Of a stretch of DNA of 64,000 nucleotides, positions 1 to 11,059 are shown one piece after another. The notes beneath the pieces were generated by a model. It made no database searches. It was not told where the DNA came from and saw nothing but the letters and a program-made list of their open reading frames with translations. Within the stretch, counting starts at the first letter, position 1, and every line of letters starts with the position of its first letter. This DNA is from Alviniconcha marisindica. Lineage: Eukaryota > Mollusca > Gastropoda > Provannidae. The stretch spans positions 1-64,000 of the forward strand of contig JABMCL010002458.1 of the NCBI GenBank assembly GCA_018857735.1. Reading direction: 5' to 3'. Position numbers and translations under genes: made by a program.

Positions 1-402
1 TGTTGAGGTTATTATCCAGACGGGGTTGGAGGTTTCTTTCCATCCAGACAGGGTTGTTGGGTTATCATCCAGACAGTGGGGTTTATCATCCAGACAGGGG
101 GAGGTTATCACCCAAAGACAGGGTTGTTGAGGTTTTTTCATCCAGACGGGGTTGGGGGTTTATCATCCAGACAGTGTTGTTGAGGTTATCACCCAAAGAC
201 AGGGTTGTTGAGGTTTCTTTCCCAGACGGGGTTGGAGGAATCATCCAGACAGTGGGGGGTTTTCACCCATCCAGACGGGTTGTTGAGGTTTCTTTCCATC
301 CAGACAGGGTTGTTGAGGTTTTTTCATCCAGACAGGGTTGTTGAGGTTATCATCCAGACAGGGTTGTTATCATCCAGACAGTGAGGTTATCATCCAGACA
401 CA
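1..402. repeat. Minisatellite, irregular ~20-36 bp unit
   Basis: Direct repetition of 'catccagacagggttgttg' alternating with 'aggttatcatccagacag'. The array is cut by the left window edge. Short ORFs across it on both strands are by-products of the repetition. Confidence 0.9.
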
Positions 403-420
403 GGAACGAAGGGGTGAGTG

Positions 421-640
421 TGTGTGTGGGGGGGGGGGGAATAGGTCTATGTATAGAGTGGACGACTTTGCTTTTTTTGTTGTTGACGAGAACAGCTCGT
501 GTCTGTCGCTCGTAAACTGCAGGTGGGGACAGGGGGGGGGTTTTTGGGGGGATGGGGGGGGGGGGGGGGAAAGGGGGGGGGCCGGGGGGGGTGTTAGCCA
601 TCCATACCCCCCCCCCCCCCCCAAACCCCGGGGATTTTAC
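421..640. repeat. G-run / C-run homopolymer cluster
   Basis: Runs of 8-14 G (428-439, 531-590) are followed by a run of C (606-622), so the block can fold on itself or form G-quadruplexes. Run lengths are probably unreliable in the assembly. Confidence 0.8.
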
Positions 641-3075
641 CCATGGTAATTTCTGGGTACCTTGACCATCAAAGTACAAGTTCAGGTTGTCTCAATTGAG
701 CTGTTTTTGTTTGTGTTTGTGGTGCGGGTTTTTCTAATAAATGCACTATGAGCACTATATGGAATTCCAAACTGCGATGACCTTGACTCTTAGCTACTCA
801 TTTATTATGACAAAAAATGCCATTTCCATATTATTATTTTTTATTGTTTGAAAAGTTTAATATGTTGTAGCTTTTGTTTCTCTTTGTCTTAAATGTTTTT
901 TTTTGTTATTGGGCACTGCGGACGCAGAAATATTAAGGTCCCTCTTTTAAAATCCCAGACCCGACGAATGTTTTCCCTTAAAAGCACGGAGTAGGTCAAA
1001 TATACCCCAAATGTTTTTTCCCTTTGCCAAAATTTTTTCCCTTTGCCCTAATTTCCCTTCCCGGCCATTACCTTTTTTTTTTCCAAATTTTTCCCCTATT
1101 TTTCTTGCTTAGTTTTGGCTAACAATTTCCCGGGGGGGCCCCCGAAAAAAAAATAGGTCCCCTTTGCTCATAGTAATTGTTTTTAAACGGGTTTTTCCCA
1201 TGTTAGTGCCTAAAGGAATATAAATGGGAACAAAACGTGTTATTGTCCCAAATTTGTTTTAAAAAAATTTAGATAATTGGGTTTTTAACTTTTAAATGGG
1301 GAAAAGGGTTTTTAAGTATTTTTGGGTTGTAGATAGTGATTTGGGGGCCAATTATTGACTTTTTTTGGCTGGGATGTTTGTTATTGATTGTGTTCTGTCA
1401 AACAGTGACCCAAAGTTTTTTGCTCGTAAGAAACTGTGATTGGGGTTTTGCAAAGTGACCAAATGCGATTGACAAGGCATACACATCCAAGAAATAAATA
1501 ACTTAAACATGTGCAATGGTCCAGTCCTGATATGGTGGATGAAATATATGAGTATATACCAATCTGCATGGGAATCACACATTTTTCTACTTTATGAATG
1601 ATTGCAGAATTATTTTGAAACAAAAGAACCCATCGGAAGGGAGTGATTAAGATCCTCCAAAAAGGAGAACAGCAAATCCGCCAGAAAACCACAATGACGT
1701 TGCCCAGTGACAGATGTCTTGTTTTTTGAAAAGAATTGAATACAGGGAAAAACATGTTGAAAACATTAGTCAAATGTACGGCAAAAACAGCTGAGGATTC
1801 TCCCAAAAGAAGCAACCAAAAAAAAAAAGACCACCCACACCTTTTAAAGGGTTGAAAGTTTCTAAACTTGGCTGCTCGAGATGGACATTACCACCCCCCT
1901 GTCGGAGAGATTACACTCCAGAGGATGACAGACACCAGGAAACCATCAAAGACAAAAAAACCAATGAAGACAAGCTTCCAAAAAGACCAAAAATTTTTTT
2001 TTTTCAGTACATCATTCGTACGTTATGGGAAAGAGGTTTTTTTTTTAAAAAACGGGAACATTCCGTGCATTTCTCTGTAGGGGTAAATAAGTGATAGGTG
2101 TCAAAAAAATTTTGGTCAACACACCTTTTAAAGTCACAATGCCACCATGCAGAGATGCATTGAAAAAAGCACATCAAAAGGGCCAGCTTTAAAGCATTCT
2201 TGATATTCCGCAGTTAAGGCAACTAAAACCATTCCTAAAGGGCAGATGGCCAGGGGTAGCAACTGTGAATGGAAAAGTGGGAGGTAAACTGGACAGACTG
2301 TCTTTTCCATGCCGCAAGACCTGGTTGAAATCCAGGTGGAGGCCCCAAAAGGAAGATGACTATCAAAAATACCCAGAGCTTGAGAATCTTGATGGCTTCA
2401 GGTTTGAGGCTGACATACATGTCTAAGCTGGGAAAACTTCAGTGTCACTCAAAGTAAGGGACATTCAGGTTTGGCAACCTTCTATGGCACCGGCTTTGGA
2501 ACCTGTCAGATAACAATTTCAAAAGTCAGTAATGATTTGTCAAATCATTGCGATGTGGACAATCACTTTGGTAAATATCTTTGACATTTTCTAGCTGTTC
2601 GTTTGTATTCTTGGCATAATAGCAAAGAGCCTGCTGACCGTAAGCTGATACACGAAACTGTTCCCGCAGTTGCATGCTGAATTAAGCCATACCAGGATGC
2701 GGTCCGGTGGCATCAGGCTCCTAAACCTAAACTGTTTTACTGAGACATAACAAAGGCAAAATTTGGGAAGGGTTTTTCATACATCGGGCATGTTTCTTCC
2801 CCATCTTCCATGGGGGGATAGAGTACTGGAAACTGATTTTAGGTTAAATGGAGGTAGACCAGTGAATAAGCCCGCACCTGCAAGCGGTTTTGTGGAAGTA
2901 GGGTTTATTTTTAAAGGGTTTGAAAAAAATTTTTTGTGGCATTTTTGTTTTAAAAGGTTTTGCCTTAATTTTTTGAAACCCTTTTTGGAGTTTTTTAATT
3001 TTTTTTTTTCCAAAATTCCCGTTTGGAAAAGGGGGGGCCCCCCCTTCCAAAAATTAATTTTTTTCCAAAAAAAGG
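640..3075. other. No gene seen; degraded, homopolymer-rich sequence
   Basis: No convincing exon, RNA gene or array. The parts 950-1350 and 2880-3075 are very rich in T, A, G and C homopolymers (for example G7 next to C5 near 1132-1143) and look like poorly resolved sequence. Earlier SELENOS exons are expected upstream of 3136, but none could be recognised here. Confidence 0.5.
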
Positions 3076-3135
3076 TGGGGGTTCGATACCTGGCCCATGG
3101 ACTAAAGTCGTTTCACGCTGTTTCCTGTCTCGCAG

Positions 3136-3202
3136 AAAGACGACGTTCAGCCGGGGCCGGCACAACCCAAACCCAAACCCAAGAAACCGCTGAGAGATCC
3201 AG
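3136..3202 (+). CDS. SELENOS: Selenoprotein S, penultimate coding exon (partial gene)
   Basis: Selenoprotein S (VIMP) is a single-pass ER membrane protein that links p97 and Derlins in ER-associated degradation. Its cytosolic tail is Pro/Lys-rich and disordered. This 67-bp exon follows a pyrimidine-rich acceptor (cctgtctcgcag) and ends at a strong donor (CCAG|GTAAGC). It reads K-D-D-V-Q-P-G-P-A-Q then a P-K-P-K run and K-K-P-L-R-D-P, with one base left over. That base joins the next exon at 5629 to give Asp, so the phases agree. The Lys/Pro tract followed by K-K-P-L-R matches the family tail just before the Y-N-P-L-T-G motif. Upstream exons (luminal start, membrane helix, coiled coil) are outside the window or not recognisable. 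Confidence 0.88.
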
Positions 3203-3225
3203 GTAAGCTAGGACCACCACCCGGC

Positions 3226-3280
3226 TCCCCCACCCCCACCCCCACCCCCCACCCCTCTCTCACTCTCTCTCTCGCTCTCT
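3226..3280. repeat. (CCCAC)n then (CT)n simple repeat
   Basis: C-rich pentamer repeats pass into CT dinucleotides directly after the SELENOS donor. Confidence 0.85.
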
Positions 3281-3399
3281 GAAACTGGAACTGTGAAACT
3301 GCATTAATCAATTGCTTAATCGTGCTCTTCTAATATTTGTGATACTGTCGTGTTTATTTGTGTTTGTAGTATAGAAAGGACTAACTGTCAGGTCCAAAC

Positions 3400-3442
3400 G
3401 GACCTAACGCTACTGTCCTTGAGTACTAAAGTTTTCGAGTTG
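3400..3442 (+). mobile_element. Divergent LINE 3' tail fragment
   Basis: The stretch contains 'acctaacgctactgtcc' and ends 'aaagttttcgagtt'. It resembles the 3' ends of the interspersed element at 13783, 44544, 59992 and 60433, which end 'aataaagttttcgagtt'. CT and C runs follow at 3530-3606, as at 13896. Confidence 0.5.
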
Positions 3443-3529
3443 GGGTTTTTTCTGTCCTCGGCCTTTTCGTTGTTTTTCTTCCCGTCGGGCGGTCGGGCTG
3501 TCTGTCTGTCTGCCCCCTTTTTCTTTTTC

Positions 3530-3606
3530 TTCTCTCTCTCTCTCTCCTCTCTTCTCTCTCTCTCTCCCCCTCTTTTCTCTCTTTAACCCCCCCCCCCCCC
3601 CCCCCC
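3530..3606. repeat. (CT)n and poly-C run
   Basis: Interrupted CT dinucleotides are followed by a run of about 20 C and then short 'gcacgcacgc' repeats. Confidence 0.85.
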
Positions 3607-3740
3607 ACCCGCACGCAGCACGCACGCATGCCGCACGCACGCACGCCCCCTCGCCTACACCTCGCTGCTCTTTGAAACTCATTCTGTCGTCAAGCATGTT
3701 TTTGTGGTGACGCACCTCTACTTTAGTCTGTCCTCCTGAT

Positions 3741-4061
3741 CACATACACACCGCTGTCTTGGCCATGCAGACATGCATCTCTGACGTCAAGACCTGGATG
3801 ACACAAAACAAACTACAACTAAATGACGAGACAGAGGCTCTCCTCGGGAAGTCAAATAGAACCAATTTTCCCGACGCTCAGCCCCCTTCTCGTCTTGTTG
3901 ACACTGCCGACGTTCCGTTCACGACCTGTGCTCGCAACCTCGCTTTCGTGGTTTCACACAACATGACTCTGGACAAGCGCATCTCAGCTGTCCGCCCTTC
4001 TGCTTACGTGGCACTCACTCACACGGTAGCGAAGCAGCCGACTTCAGGGTCCCTTTTCTGA
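3741..4061 (+). pseudogene. Non-LTR retrotransposon reverse transcriptase fragment
   Basis: The frame reads D-H-I-H-T-A-V, then C-I-S-D-V-K-T-W-M-T-Q-N-K-L-Q-L-N-D-E-T-E, then A-R-N-L-A-F-V-V and D-K-R-I. This is the segment downstream of the YADD box in LINE reverse transcriptases of marine invertebrates: a C-x-x-D-V-x-x-W-M helix, N-K-L-x-L-N-D, and a usual K-T-E-A-L. The Lys before T-E is lost. No YADD box lies upstream, and the frame ends at 4061 just before the polypyrimidine array, so this is a truncated relic in the last SELENOS intron. Confidence 0.75.
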
Positions 4062-4089
4062 GCGCCTGGAGCTATCAAAATAATGGTCG

Positions 4090-5085
4090 CCATTCTTTCC
4101 TCTCATTTCGGTCTCCCTCCTTCTGCTTCCCTCCTTCCTTCTGCTTCCCTCCCTCCTTTCTTCCCTCCCTCCTTCTGCTTCCCTCCTTCCTTCTGCTTCC
4201 CTCCTTTCTTCCCTCCTTCCTTCTGCTTCCCTCCCTTTCCCTTTTGCTTCCCTCCCTTTCCCTTTTGCTTTCCCCCCTTCTGCTTCCCTCCTTCCTTCTG
4301 CTTTCCCCCCTTCTGCTTTCCCCCCTTCCTTCTGCTTCCCTCCCTTTCCCTTTTGCTTCCCTCCTTCCTTCTGCTTTCCCCCCTTCTGCTTCCCTCCTTC
4401 CTTCTGCTTTCCCCCCTTCTGCTTTCCCCTTTCCCTTTTGCTTTCCTTTCCCTTTTGCCCCTCCTTCTGCTTCCCTCCTTCCTTCTGCTTCCCTCCTTCC
4501 TTCTGCTTCTCCTCTTCTGCTTTCCTCCCTTCCTTCTGCTTCCCTCCTTCCTTCTGCTTCCCTCCCTCCTTCTGCTCCCTCCCTCCTTCTGCTTCCCTCC
4601 TTCCTTCTGCTTCCCTCCTCCTTCTGCTTCCCTCCCTCCTTCTGCTTCCCTCCTTCCTTCTGCTTCCCTCCTTCCTTCTGCTTCCTCCTTCTGCTTCCTC
4701 CTCCTTCCTTCTGCTTCCCTCCTCCTTCTGCTTCCCTCCTTCCTTCTGCTTCTCCTCCTTCTGCTTCCTCCTTCCTTCTGCTTCCTCCTTCTGCTTCCCT
4801 CCTCCTTCTGCTTCCCTCCTTCCTTCTGCTTCCCTCCTTCCTTCTGCTTCCCTCCTTCCTTCCTCCTTCCTTCTGCTTCCCTCCTTCCTTCTGCTTCCCT
4901 CCTTCCTTCTGCTTCCCTCCTTCCTTCTGCTTCCCTCCTTCCTTCTGCTTCCCTCCTTCTGCTTCCCTCCTTCCTTCTGCTTCCTCCTTCCTTTCCTTCT
5001 GCTTCCCTCCTTCCTTCTGCTTCCCTCCCTCCTTCTGCTTCCCTCCTCCTTCTGCTTCCCTCCTTTCTTCTGCCTTCCTCCCTCC
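4090..5085. repeat. 1-kb polypyrimidine minisatellite (~15-19 bp unit)
   Basis: Copies of 'cctccttccttctgcttc' run for about 1 kb with almost no purine on the + strand except the G of 'ctgctt'. Three + frames and two - frames stay open for 230-350 codons because the repeat has no stop. They encode only Pro/Ser/Leu/Phe or Lys/Glu/Gly/Arg monotony and are not genes. Confidence 0.95.
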
Positions 5086-5138
5086 TTCTTCCACTTCATT
5101 TCTTTCACCCTCCTCTTTGACGTACAAACTGACGTGCT

Positions 5139-5276
5139 ATGAGTGCGTGTGCGTGTGCGTGCGCGCGTCTCTATTTGTGTGCGTGCCGGTGTGTGTGTGT
5201 ATGTCTGTCAGTCTGTGTGTGTGAGTGCGTGCGCGCACGTCGTGTGTGTGTGTGTGTGTGTGTCTGTGTGTGTGTG

Positions 5277-5319
<43 letters not shown>

Positions 5320-5459
5320 TTTGTTGTTGTTGTTGGGGTGTGTGTGTGCGCGCGCACGTGTGTGTGTGAGTGTGTGTGCGTCTGTCTGTCCGTCTGTCTG
5401 TCTGTATGCATGTGTCTGTCTGTCTGTATTTGTGTGTGTCTGTCTGTCCGTATTTTGTA

Positions 5460-5537
<78 letters not shown>

Positions 5538-5541
5538 GCAG
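5139..5541. repeat. (TG)n / (TCTG)n microsatellite block
   Basis: Alternating TG and CTGT tracts lie immediately upstream of a duplicate of the last SELENOS acceptor. Confidence 0.95.
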
Positions 5542-5566
5542 ACTACAACCCACTGACGGGCAATGC

Positions 5567-5570
<4 letters not shown>
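5542..5570 (+). repeat. Duplicate of the 5' end of the last SELENOS exon
   Basis: 'gtgttgcag' is followed by 'actacaacccactgacgggc', which matches the acceptor and first 27 bases of the real last exon at 5629 with two differences, then runs into (TG)n. The offset of 87 bp is a multiple of 3, so this upstream acceptor would be in frame. It would insert [10 protein letters not shown] and a Cys-Val run. It keeps Thr in the Y-N-P-L-T-G motif, where the downstream copy has Met. Confidence 0.85.

Positions 5571-5623
<53 letters not shown>
5568..5623. repeat. (TG)n between the two SELENOS acceptor copies
   Basis: About 27 TG dinucleotides separate the duplicated exon start from the real acceptor. 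Length variation here would change the frame of the upstream acceptor. Confidence 0.95.
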
Positions 5624-5624
<1 letters not shown>

Positions 5625-5628
5625 GCAG

Positions 5629-5711
5629 ACTACAACCCACTGATGGGAAATGCCAGCGGTGCCAGCTTCAGGCCTCCCAGGCGAGGACCCACTGGAGGCG
5701 GATGAGGTTAA
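5629..5711 (+). CDS. SELENOS: Selenoprotein S, terminal coding exon with Sec (TGA) codon
   Basis: With the G carried over from 3202, the exon reads [25 protein letters not shown], then TGA (5703-5705), GGT and TAA (5709-5711). The family ends R-R-G-P-S-S-G-G-U-G, so the penultimate TGA is read as selenocysteine and TAA is the real stop. The Cys that pairs with Sec in many homologues is not in this exon: the equivalent stretch is S-G-A-S-F. It could instead lie upstream, or the redox pair may be absent. Translation as Sec needs a SECIS element in the 3' UTR, which I could not place with confidence. Confidence 0.9.
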
Positions 5712-6030
5712 CCTCGTGTGTGTCCATGACCTCTGACCTTGGTCTGCGACCTTGGCGGGGGTCCAGCTGTTGCACGGGTATTGCGCCGTGCAACTTTTGG
5801 GACGCACACGGTTTTGAACGATTGATATTGTGAACCTGGAAGCAGTGTTTTTTGATCAACCCAACCTTTCAGCGCGGCCTTTGGTTGGAGATGGTTTGGA
5901 GAGCGAGGTGACTGCGAGGTGACTGCCTTGATCCGATAACACCGCTACAAGGGGCAGACAGCTGCTGTTCGTCATTCACAGTTCCAGGCCTTTGTCACGT
6001 TTGTCGTGCTTGCTGCTGCACAGTTTCTGA
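5712..6030 (+). other. SELENOS 3' UTR start (unique sequence)
   Basis: Non-repetitive sequence follows the TAA stop. The SECIS element should lie here or further downstream. TGA and GA motifs occur (for example 5725-5740 and 5905-5935), but none has a clear quartet with an A-rich apical loop. Confidence 0.5.
5761..5803 (+). promoter_or_regulatory. 3' UTR hairpin
   Basis: A perfect 9-bp stem, GTTGCACGG (5769-5777) with CCGTGCAAC (5786-5794), closes an 8-nt loop. An outer GTCC/GGAC pair (5761-5764 with 5800-5803) is separated from it by an agct/tttt-type internal loop. It lacks the TGA/GA quartet of a SECIS element, so its role is unknown. Confidence 0.5.
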
Positions 6031-7555
6031 TCGGTAAGACGCCAGGTGGGAAGACACATTAAGTGCCGGGTATGACACACTAGGCGGTAAGACACATTAA
6101 GTGCCGGGTATGACACACCAGGTGGTAAGACACATTAAGTGCCGGGTATGACACACTAGGTGGTAAGCACATTAAGTGCCGGGTATGACACACCAGGTGG
6201 TAAGACACATTAAGTGCCGGGTATGACACACCAGGTGGGAAGACACATTAAGTGCCGGGTATGACACACTAGGCGGTAAGACACATTAAGTGCCGGGTAT
6301 GACACACTAGGCGGTAAGACACATTAAGTGCCGGGTATGACACACTAGGTGGGAAGACACATTAAGTGCCGGGTATGACACACTAGGTGGGAAGACACAT
6401 TAAGTGCCGGGTCTGACACACTAGGTGGGAAGACACATTAAGTGCCGGGTATGACACACCAGGTGGTAAGGCACATTAAGTGCCGGGTATGACACACTAG
6501 GTGGTAAGGCACATTAAGTGCCGGGTATGACACACCAGGTGGTAAGACACATTAAGTGCCGGGTATGACACACTAGGCGGGAAGACACATTAAGTGCCGG
6601 GTATGACACACCAGGCGGGAAGACACATTAAGTGCCGGGTATGACACACCAGGTGGGAAGACACATTAAGTGCCGGGTATGACACACTAGGTAGTAAGAC
6701 ACACTAAATGACAAGACACACTAGGCGGTAAGACACATTAAGTGCCGGGTATGACACACTAGGTGGTAAGACACACTAAATGACAAGACACACTAGGTGG
6801 TAAGACACATTAATGCCAGGTAAAACACACTAGGTGGTAAGACACATTAAGTGGTCACACATTAGGTGGTAAGACACATTAAGTGCCGGGTAACACACAT
6901 TAAGTGGTAAGACACACTCGATGGTAACACACTAAGCGGTAAGACACACTAGGTGGTATGACACACTAAGTGGTAAGACACACTCGGTAAGACAATTTGA
7001 GGGTAAGACACTGAATGGTAAGACACACTTGAGCGGTAAGACACTGAATGGTAAGACACACTAGGTGGTCAGACACTGAATGGTAAGGCACACTAGGTGG
7101 TCAGACACTGAATGGTAAGGCACACTAGCTGGTAAGACACTGAATGGTAAGGCCCCACTTAAGGCCTTTGGGAAGGCACACTAGGTGGTAAAGCACTGAA
7201 TGGTAAGGCACACTAGCTGGTAAGGCACTGAATGGTAAGGCACACTAGGTGGTAAGACACTGAATGGTAAGGCACACTAGGTGGTAAGACACTGAATGGT
7301 AAGGCACACTAGGTGGTAAGACACTGAATGGTAAGGCACACTAGGTGGTAAGACACTGAATGGTAAGGCACACTAGCTGGTAAGGCACACTAGATGGTAA
7401 GGCACTCTAGGTGGTAAGACACTGAATGGGGAAGGGCACACATCCTGGTAAGGGACACTAGGTGGTAAGGCACTGAATGGTAAGGCACACTAGGGGAGGC
7501 ACTGAATGGTGAGGGCACACTAGGTGGTAAGACCCCTGAATGGTAAGGCACACTT
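6030..7555. repeat. Two grading minisatellites (38 bp, then ~32-36 bp)
   Basis: 6030-6790 repeats a 38-bp unit holding 'agtgccgggtatgacacac'. From about 6990 it becomes a unit holding 'gacactgaatggtaaggcac'. Both share 'actaggtggtaag', so the second looks derived from the first. 6790-6990 is the transition zone. Confidence 0.92.
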
Positions 7556-7559
7556 TTTT

Positions 7560-8010
7560 GGGGGGTGGGCACCACTGAATGGTGTGGGCACCAGCGGAGG
7601 AGCTGTTGTGGTGTGGGCACCCCGAGGGGAAAACACTGAATGGTGTGGGCACCCCGAGGGGTAGACTGTTGTGGTGTGGGCACCCCGAGGTGGTTGTGGT
7701 GTGGGCACCACGAGAGGTAAGGACTGTTGTGGTGTCACCCCGAGAGGGTAGTGTTTTAGCATCCTGGGGACCCGAGAGGGGGGAGGAGGGGGCACCACCT
7801 GAGGAGTGTTGTTGTGGTGTGGGCACCACGAGAGGGAGTGTTGTTGTGGTGTGGGCACCACGAGAGGGAGTGTTGTTGTGGTGTGGGCACCACGAGAGGG
7901 AGTGTTGTGGTGTGGGCACCACGAGAGGGAGTGTTGTGGTGGTGTGGGCACCACGAGAGGGAGTGTTGTTGTGGTGTGGGCACCACGAGAGGAGTGCTGT
8001 TCCTAGACGG
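7560..8010. repeat. Minisatellite, ~32-33 bp
   Basis: Unit core 'gtggtgtgggcaccacgaga', with an internal near-palindrome (gtgggcaccac). ORFs on both strands come from the repetition. Confidence 0.92.
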
Positions 8011-8049
8011 GGGCGGTGAGAGGACTGCCTGCAGTTCTTTGTGCGCGTG

Positions 8050-8225
8050 GTTCCCTGAGGGGTGTCCTCGTGTCTGCCGAGTGGGGTGTCCTCGTGTCTG
8101 CCGTGTGGGGTGTCCTCGTGTCTGCCGTGTGGGGTGTCCTCGTGTCTGCCGTGTGGGGTGTCCTCGTGTCTGCCGTGTGGGGTGTCCTCGTGTCCTCGTG
8201 TCTGCCGAGTGGGGTGTCCCGGTGC
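8050..8225. repeat. Minisatellite, 25 bp
   Basis: About seven copies of a unit containing 'gtgtcctcgtgtctgccgtg'. Confidence 0.92.
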
Positions 8226-8309
8226 CGTCAGTAAACATTGAAACATCACTTGCACGGGTCGGACTGGGTTGTGTGGGCTGTAGCCTCAGCCAGGCTGTAA
8301 GGGGGAGTG

Positions 8310-8972
8310 TGCATGATAATCAACAGTTGGTGTGAAGGAAAGTGGGCAGTATACACGATAACAAAGAGGTGGTGTGAAGGAAAGTGGGGACTATACACGA
8401 TAACAAAGAGTTGGTGTGAAGGAAAGTGGGAGTATACACGATAACAAAGAGTTGGTGTGAAGGAAAGTGGGGACTATACACGATAACAAAGAGGTGTGTG
8501 AAGGAAAGTGGGATATACACGATAACAAAGAGTGGTGTGAAGGAAAGTGGGGACTATACACGATAACAAAGAGGTGGTGTGAAGGAAAGTGGGAGTATAC
8601 ACGATAACAAAGAGGTGTGTGAAGGAAAGTGGGGACTATACACGATAACAAAGAGGTGTGTGAAGGAAAGTGGGGACTATACACGATAACAAAGAGTGGT
8701 GTGAAGGAAAGTGGGGACTATACACGATAACAAAGAGTGGTGTGAAGGAAAGTGGGGACTATACACGATAACAAAGAGGTGGTGTGGGGAATGGGAAAGC
8801 AAGACGGTGTGAAGGAAAGTGGGGACTATACACGATAACTGGAAGAAATGGGTTAGATGATGGTGTGAAGGAAAGTGGGGACTATACACGATAGCCAAAG
8901 AGTTGGTGTGACTGGAATCTAGTGCGAGACTGTACTGCGATAACAAAGAGTTGGTGTGAAGGAAAGTGGGTA
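8310..8972. repeat. Minisatellite, ~38-42 bp
   Basis: Unit core 'aaggaaagtggggactatac' followed by 'acgataacaaagag'. Copies degrade toward 8930. Confidence 0.92.
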
Positions 8973-8984
8973 GCTGATCTAGTC

Positions 8985-9810
8985 TGATCAAGTCTGTAAA
9001 AGTATCTGTCTGCTGATCGTTCTGCCGAAAAGGGTGGCTCTGGAAGCTGCTGATAGTGCAAAGTTGATGCCTGTCTGCTGATCTTCTGTAGTGCTGTTGA
9101 GTGTCTGTGCTGCTGATTCTGGATGTGCCAACGTGTGCCTGTCTGCTGATTTCTGTATCTGTCTGCGATTCTGTATCTGGCTGATTTCTGTACTGTCTGT
9201 ATCTGTCTGCAGATTCTGTCCTGTCTGCTGATTCTGTATCTGTCTGCTGATTCTGTCTGTTTCTGATATTCTGTATCTGCATGTTCTTGTCTCTGTTGCT
9301 GATTTCTGTATCTGTCTGCATGTTCTTGTCCTGTTTGCTGATTTCTGTATCTGTCTGCATGTTTTTGTCCTGTTTGCTGATTTCTGTATCTGTCTGCATG
9401 TTCTGGTCCTGTTTGCTGATTTTTGTATCTGTTTGCATGTTCTTGTCCTGTTTGCTGCTTTCTGTATCTGCATGTTTTTGTCCTGTTTGCTGATTTCTGT
9501 ACCTGTCTGCATGTTCTTGTCCTGTTAGCTGATTTCTGTATCTGTTTGCATGTTCTCGTCCTCTCTGCTGATTTCTGTATCTGTCTGCGTATTCTTGTCT
9601 TGTGTACTGATTTCTGTATGTCTGTATTTGTCTGCATGTTCTGGTCCTGTGTGCTGATTTCTGTATCTGCCTGCATGTTCTGGTCCTGTTTGCTGATGTC
9701 TGTATCTGTCTGCTGATTTCTGTATCTGTCTGCATGTTCTGGTCCTGTTTGCTGATGTCTGTATCTGTCTGCTGATGTCTGTATCTGTCTGTATGTTCTT
9801 GTCATGTCTC
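8985..9810. repeat. Minisatellite, ~39 bp
   Basis: Units containing 'tctgtctgcatgttcttgtc' and 'ctgtttgctgatttctgta'. The left part is degenerate and the right part more regular. Confidence 0.92.
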
Positions 9811-11040
9811 CTAAACAGCTTGCTTCTTTGTTCCTTCCTGGCCCCTTTGTGTCAAAACACACAAGGTTAAAGGGAACGCCTTTGTGTATTTTATTCTTAA
9901 GTTATTATTGTATAGTACCGTACACAACAGTGCTGCTTTGTAGTGTTAACGAGAAAGGCATTCCTTTTAATATGTTGTATGTTTTGATTTAGTTTTCTTT
10001 CTTTTTTTGTCAACACTCTAGTAGTCGTCTTTGTTTCAGAATTATTTTGAAGTAGTAGTTGTCGTTTTGTTGTTGTTCGTTTTTTGGGGGAGAGGTGGTC
10101 GTGTGGGGTCTGTTGTTTTGTAAACAGTGTGTTTTGTTTTAAACAGCAAACCACACTATCTCTGTCTAGTGCAAGGTTTTCGCTTGGATTTTCTGTTGTT
10201 GTTTTGTTTGTTTTTTGTTGTTGTTTTTTGCTAGGATATTTTACAAATGTGTTTGTCCTCACAGACGAATCACGATTCGTTCATCTCCTTTGGAAAGTGG
10301 GAAGATGCCAAGTGAAGGCAGTCTTCTCCAGTCGTGGTTTGTCAAAAAGTGCCGACCTTTCTTCAACAGTCACAAAGAGATCAATAGGAAAGATGACAAT
10401 GAGGCTGACAGGGTTTTAAAGTCCGTTACTTACTCCACAGTCTGTTCACTGACTGTGTTCAACGGGCCTTCATTATTCCCCGTTTCTCCATCTGTACAAC
10501 GTTGCATGTTCATTTACAGCACTTGTCATGAACAGATTCTCTTGTCACTAAATTGTGATTACTCATAGTAAATTTTCATTTTTCTGTTTAGTGTTGGGTT
10601 TTGTTAGTGGTGTTTATAATTTCCCGAATGTAACTTTTTTTTAAATTTCAGCACATTTTCATTTTTCAATCCAGCGGATGTAAGGGCCTGGAGGTGTGAA
10701 AGGTGTGCATAGAATGACCATTTACAGCACTTGTGAATTCTGTTTTCAGTCAATTGTGTATGCTAAACAATCTATAAAATTGCTTTTGAGATGTGGACAG
10801 TCCCGTTCTCGGTAAAGTGTCCGTACGAAATTACTGTGAAAGTGGTTTTGAGAAGTAGTGCTGTGATGTTTGAGTTAGCATGTGGCGTTTTTCCGTGAGA
10901 CTGCACACTTTTCATGACGTGTCTAATGACTTGATAGCAAGGTTATTGCATGTATAATGACTGTACACTGTTACACTGGGGTTTCATTCTTTACCAATCG
11001 GCCGTGTATCCAGATCTAAGAAAAACAATTTTCTTTAAAT
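9810..11040. other. Unique sequence, no gene recognised
   Basis: AT-rich, non-repetitive. The longest frame (10215-10568, 117 codons, +) reads F-V-K-K-C-R-P-F-F-N-S-H-K-E-I-N-R-K-D-D but matches nothing I recognise and has no clear splice or start context. 'tttacagcacttgt' occurs twice (about 10513 and 10721). Confidence 0.5.
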
Positions 11041-11059
11041 TTTGGTTGGCTGGTTTGTT

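Noticed and set aside
3226..3255. Interstitial telomeric repeat
   Set aside because: The CCCAC/CCCCA tract is not the TTAGGG-type repeat and is short.
4044..5224. Lys/Glu-rich - ORFs and Leu/Pro/Ser-rich + ORFs
   Set aside because: Five frames are open over the same polypyrimidine array; composition is that of the repeat.
5712..6030. SECIS element in the SELENOS 3' UTR
   Set aside because: Several TGA/GA pairs were tried, but none gave a stem with the quartet and A-rich loop; the hairpin at 5769-5794 lacks the quartet.
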